A stretch of DNA of 6,728 nt from Flavobacteriales bacterium (GTDB lineage Bacteria; Bacteroidota; Bacteroidia; DT-38): assembly GCA_013214975.1 (NCBI GenBank), contig JABSPR010000385.1, positions 1-6,728 on the forward strand, in the 5' to 3' direction. Shown here piece by piece: positions 6,295 to 6,728 of the stretch. The stretch's first letter is position 1. Each line of letters starts with the position of its first letter. Below the pieces are notes generated by a model. That model had not been told where the DNA came from. It saw only the letters and a list, made by a program, of their open reading frames with translations, and did no database searches. Made by a program: the position numbers and the translations under genes.

Positions 6295-6728
6295 ATGAAA
6301 AGAGCAGAATCAAATAAGTTATATAAAGAGTCTTTAATCTACTTTCCAGGTGGAGTAAATTCACCGGTAAGAGCATTTAATGCAGTTGAAGGAGCGCCAC
6401 TCTTTATGACCAAAGGAAACGGATCTAAGATTTGGGATGCCGATGGTAACGAGTTTATTGATTTTTGTAATTCATGGGGGCCATTAATTTTGGGTCATAA
6501 TAACAGTTCTGTTAAAAAGGCTGTTTTAGAAACGATGAAAAGCGGAATGGGCTTTGGGACACCAACCGTTCAAGAGAATGAATTGGCCAAACTGATCCTA
6601 AACAACAATTCATACATTAAGAAAATAAGATTTGTAAGCTCAGGAACCGAAGCTGTAATGTCGGCAATTAGACTAGCAAGAGGTTATACTAGGCGAAATA
6701 AAATAATCAAATTTGAAGGGTGCTATCA
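6295..6728 (+). CDS. hemL: Glutamate-1-semialdehyde 2,1-aminomutase, N-terminal part (cut by window edge)
   Basis: The frame opens with ATG at 6295 and runs 144 full codons to the window end without a stop; about 430 residues are usual, so roughly two thirds are missing. HemL is a PLP enzyme that converts glutamate-1-semialdehyde to 5-aminolevulinate in the C5 pathway of tetrapyrrole (haem) synthesis. Recognisable family sequence includes YFPGGVNSPVRAF (16-28), the beta strand IWDADGNEFIDFCNSWGPL (46-64), GHNN (67-70) and FVSSGTEAVMSAIRLARGYT (113-132), where S116-G117-T118 form part of the PLP phosphate site. The catalytic lysine lies beyond the window. The start is 2 bases after the hydrolase stop, so it should be the second gene of that operon; the close spacing may allow translational coupling. 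Confidence 0.95.
   Translation, partial: MKRAESNKLYKESLIYFPGGVNSPVRAFNAVEGAPLFMTKGNGSKIWDADGNEFIDFCNSWGPLILGHNNSSVKKAVLETMKSGMGFGTPTVQENELAKLILNNNSYIKKIRFVSSGTEAVMSAIRLARGYTRRNKIIKFEGCY

Overview
The window looks like chromosomal DNA from an AT-rich member of the Bacteroidota, in the Flavobacteriia/Cytophagia range. Three things point there: a RecQ C-terminus of the type seen in that phylum, almost no Shine-Dalgarno sequences before the genes, and a Bacteroidota-style -7 promoter box (TAnnTTTG form). I see no mobile element, tRNA, rRNA or CRISPR array. The content reads as ordinary core genome, with one large outer-membrane protein that is worth a closer look.

Left part, plus strand (1-715): the last 98 codons of recQ (DNA helicase), then 11 bases later a small exported protein of unknown function. 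This gene runs tail to tail into the next transcription unit and overlaps it by 11 bases.

Middle, minus strand (5502 or 5556 down to 705): an apparent three-gene operon, with gaps of 8 and 2 bases. In order of transcription it encodes: (1) a roughly 1,075-1,092-residue secreted protein with a degenerate metallopeptidase-like N-terminal region, a TolB/PD40-type beta-propeller and a C-terminal Omp85/BamA-like beta-barrel; (2) a half-size TauE/SafE (DUF81) membrane protein; (3) a cytoplasmic M20-family amidohydrolase with its metal site intact.

Right part, plus strand (5651-6728): a divergent intergenic region carrying a good promoter box, then a glyoxalase-II-like metallo-beta-lactamase-fold hydrolase. 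Two bases later comes hemL (glutamate-1-semialdehyde aminomutase, tetrapyrrole synthesis), which is cut by the window edge after 144 codons.

The most unusual item is the large protein. Its pseudo-peptidase, propeller and barrel sit in one chain, and its would-be zinc ligands are all substituted. That suggests a binding or scaffold role at the outer membrane rather than proteolysis. I did not find clear evidence of a wholly new multi-gene system.
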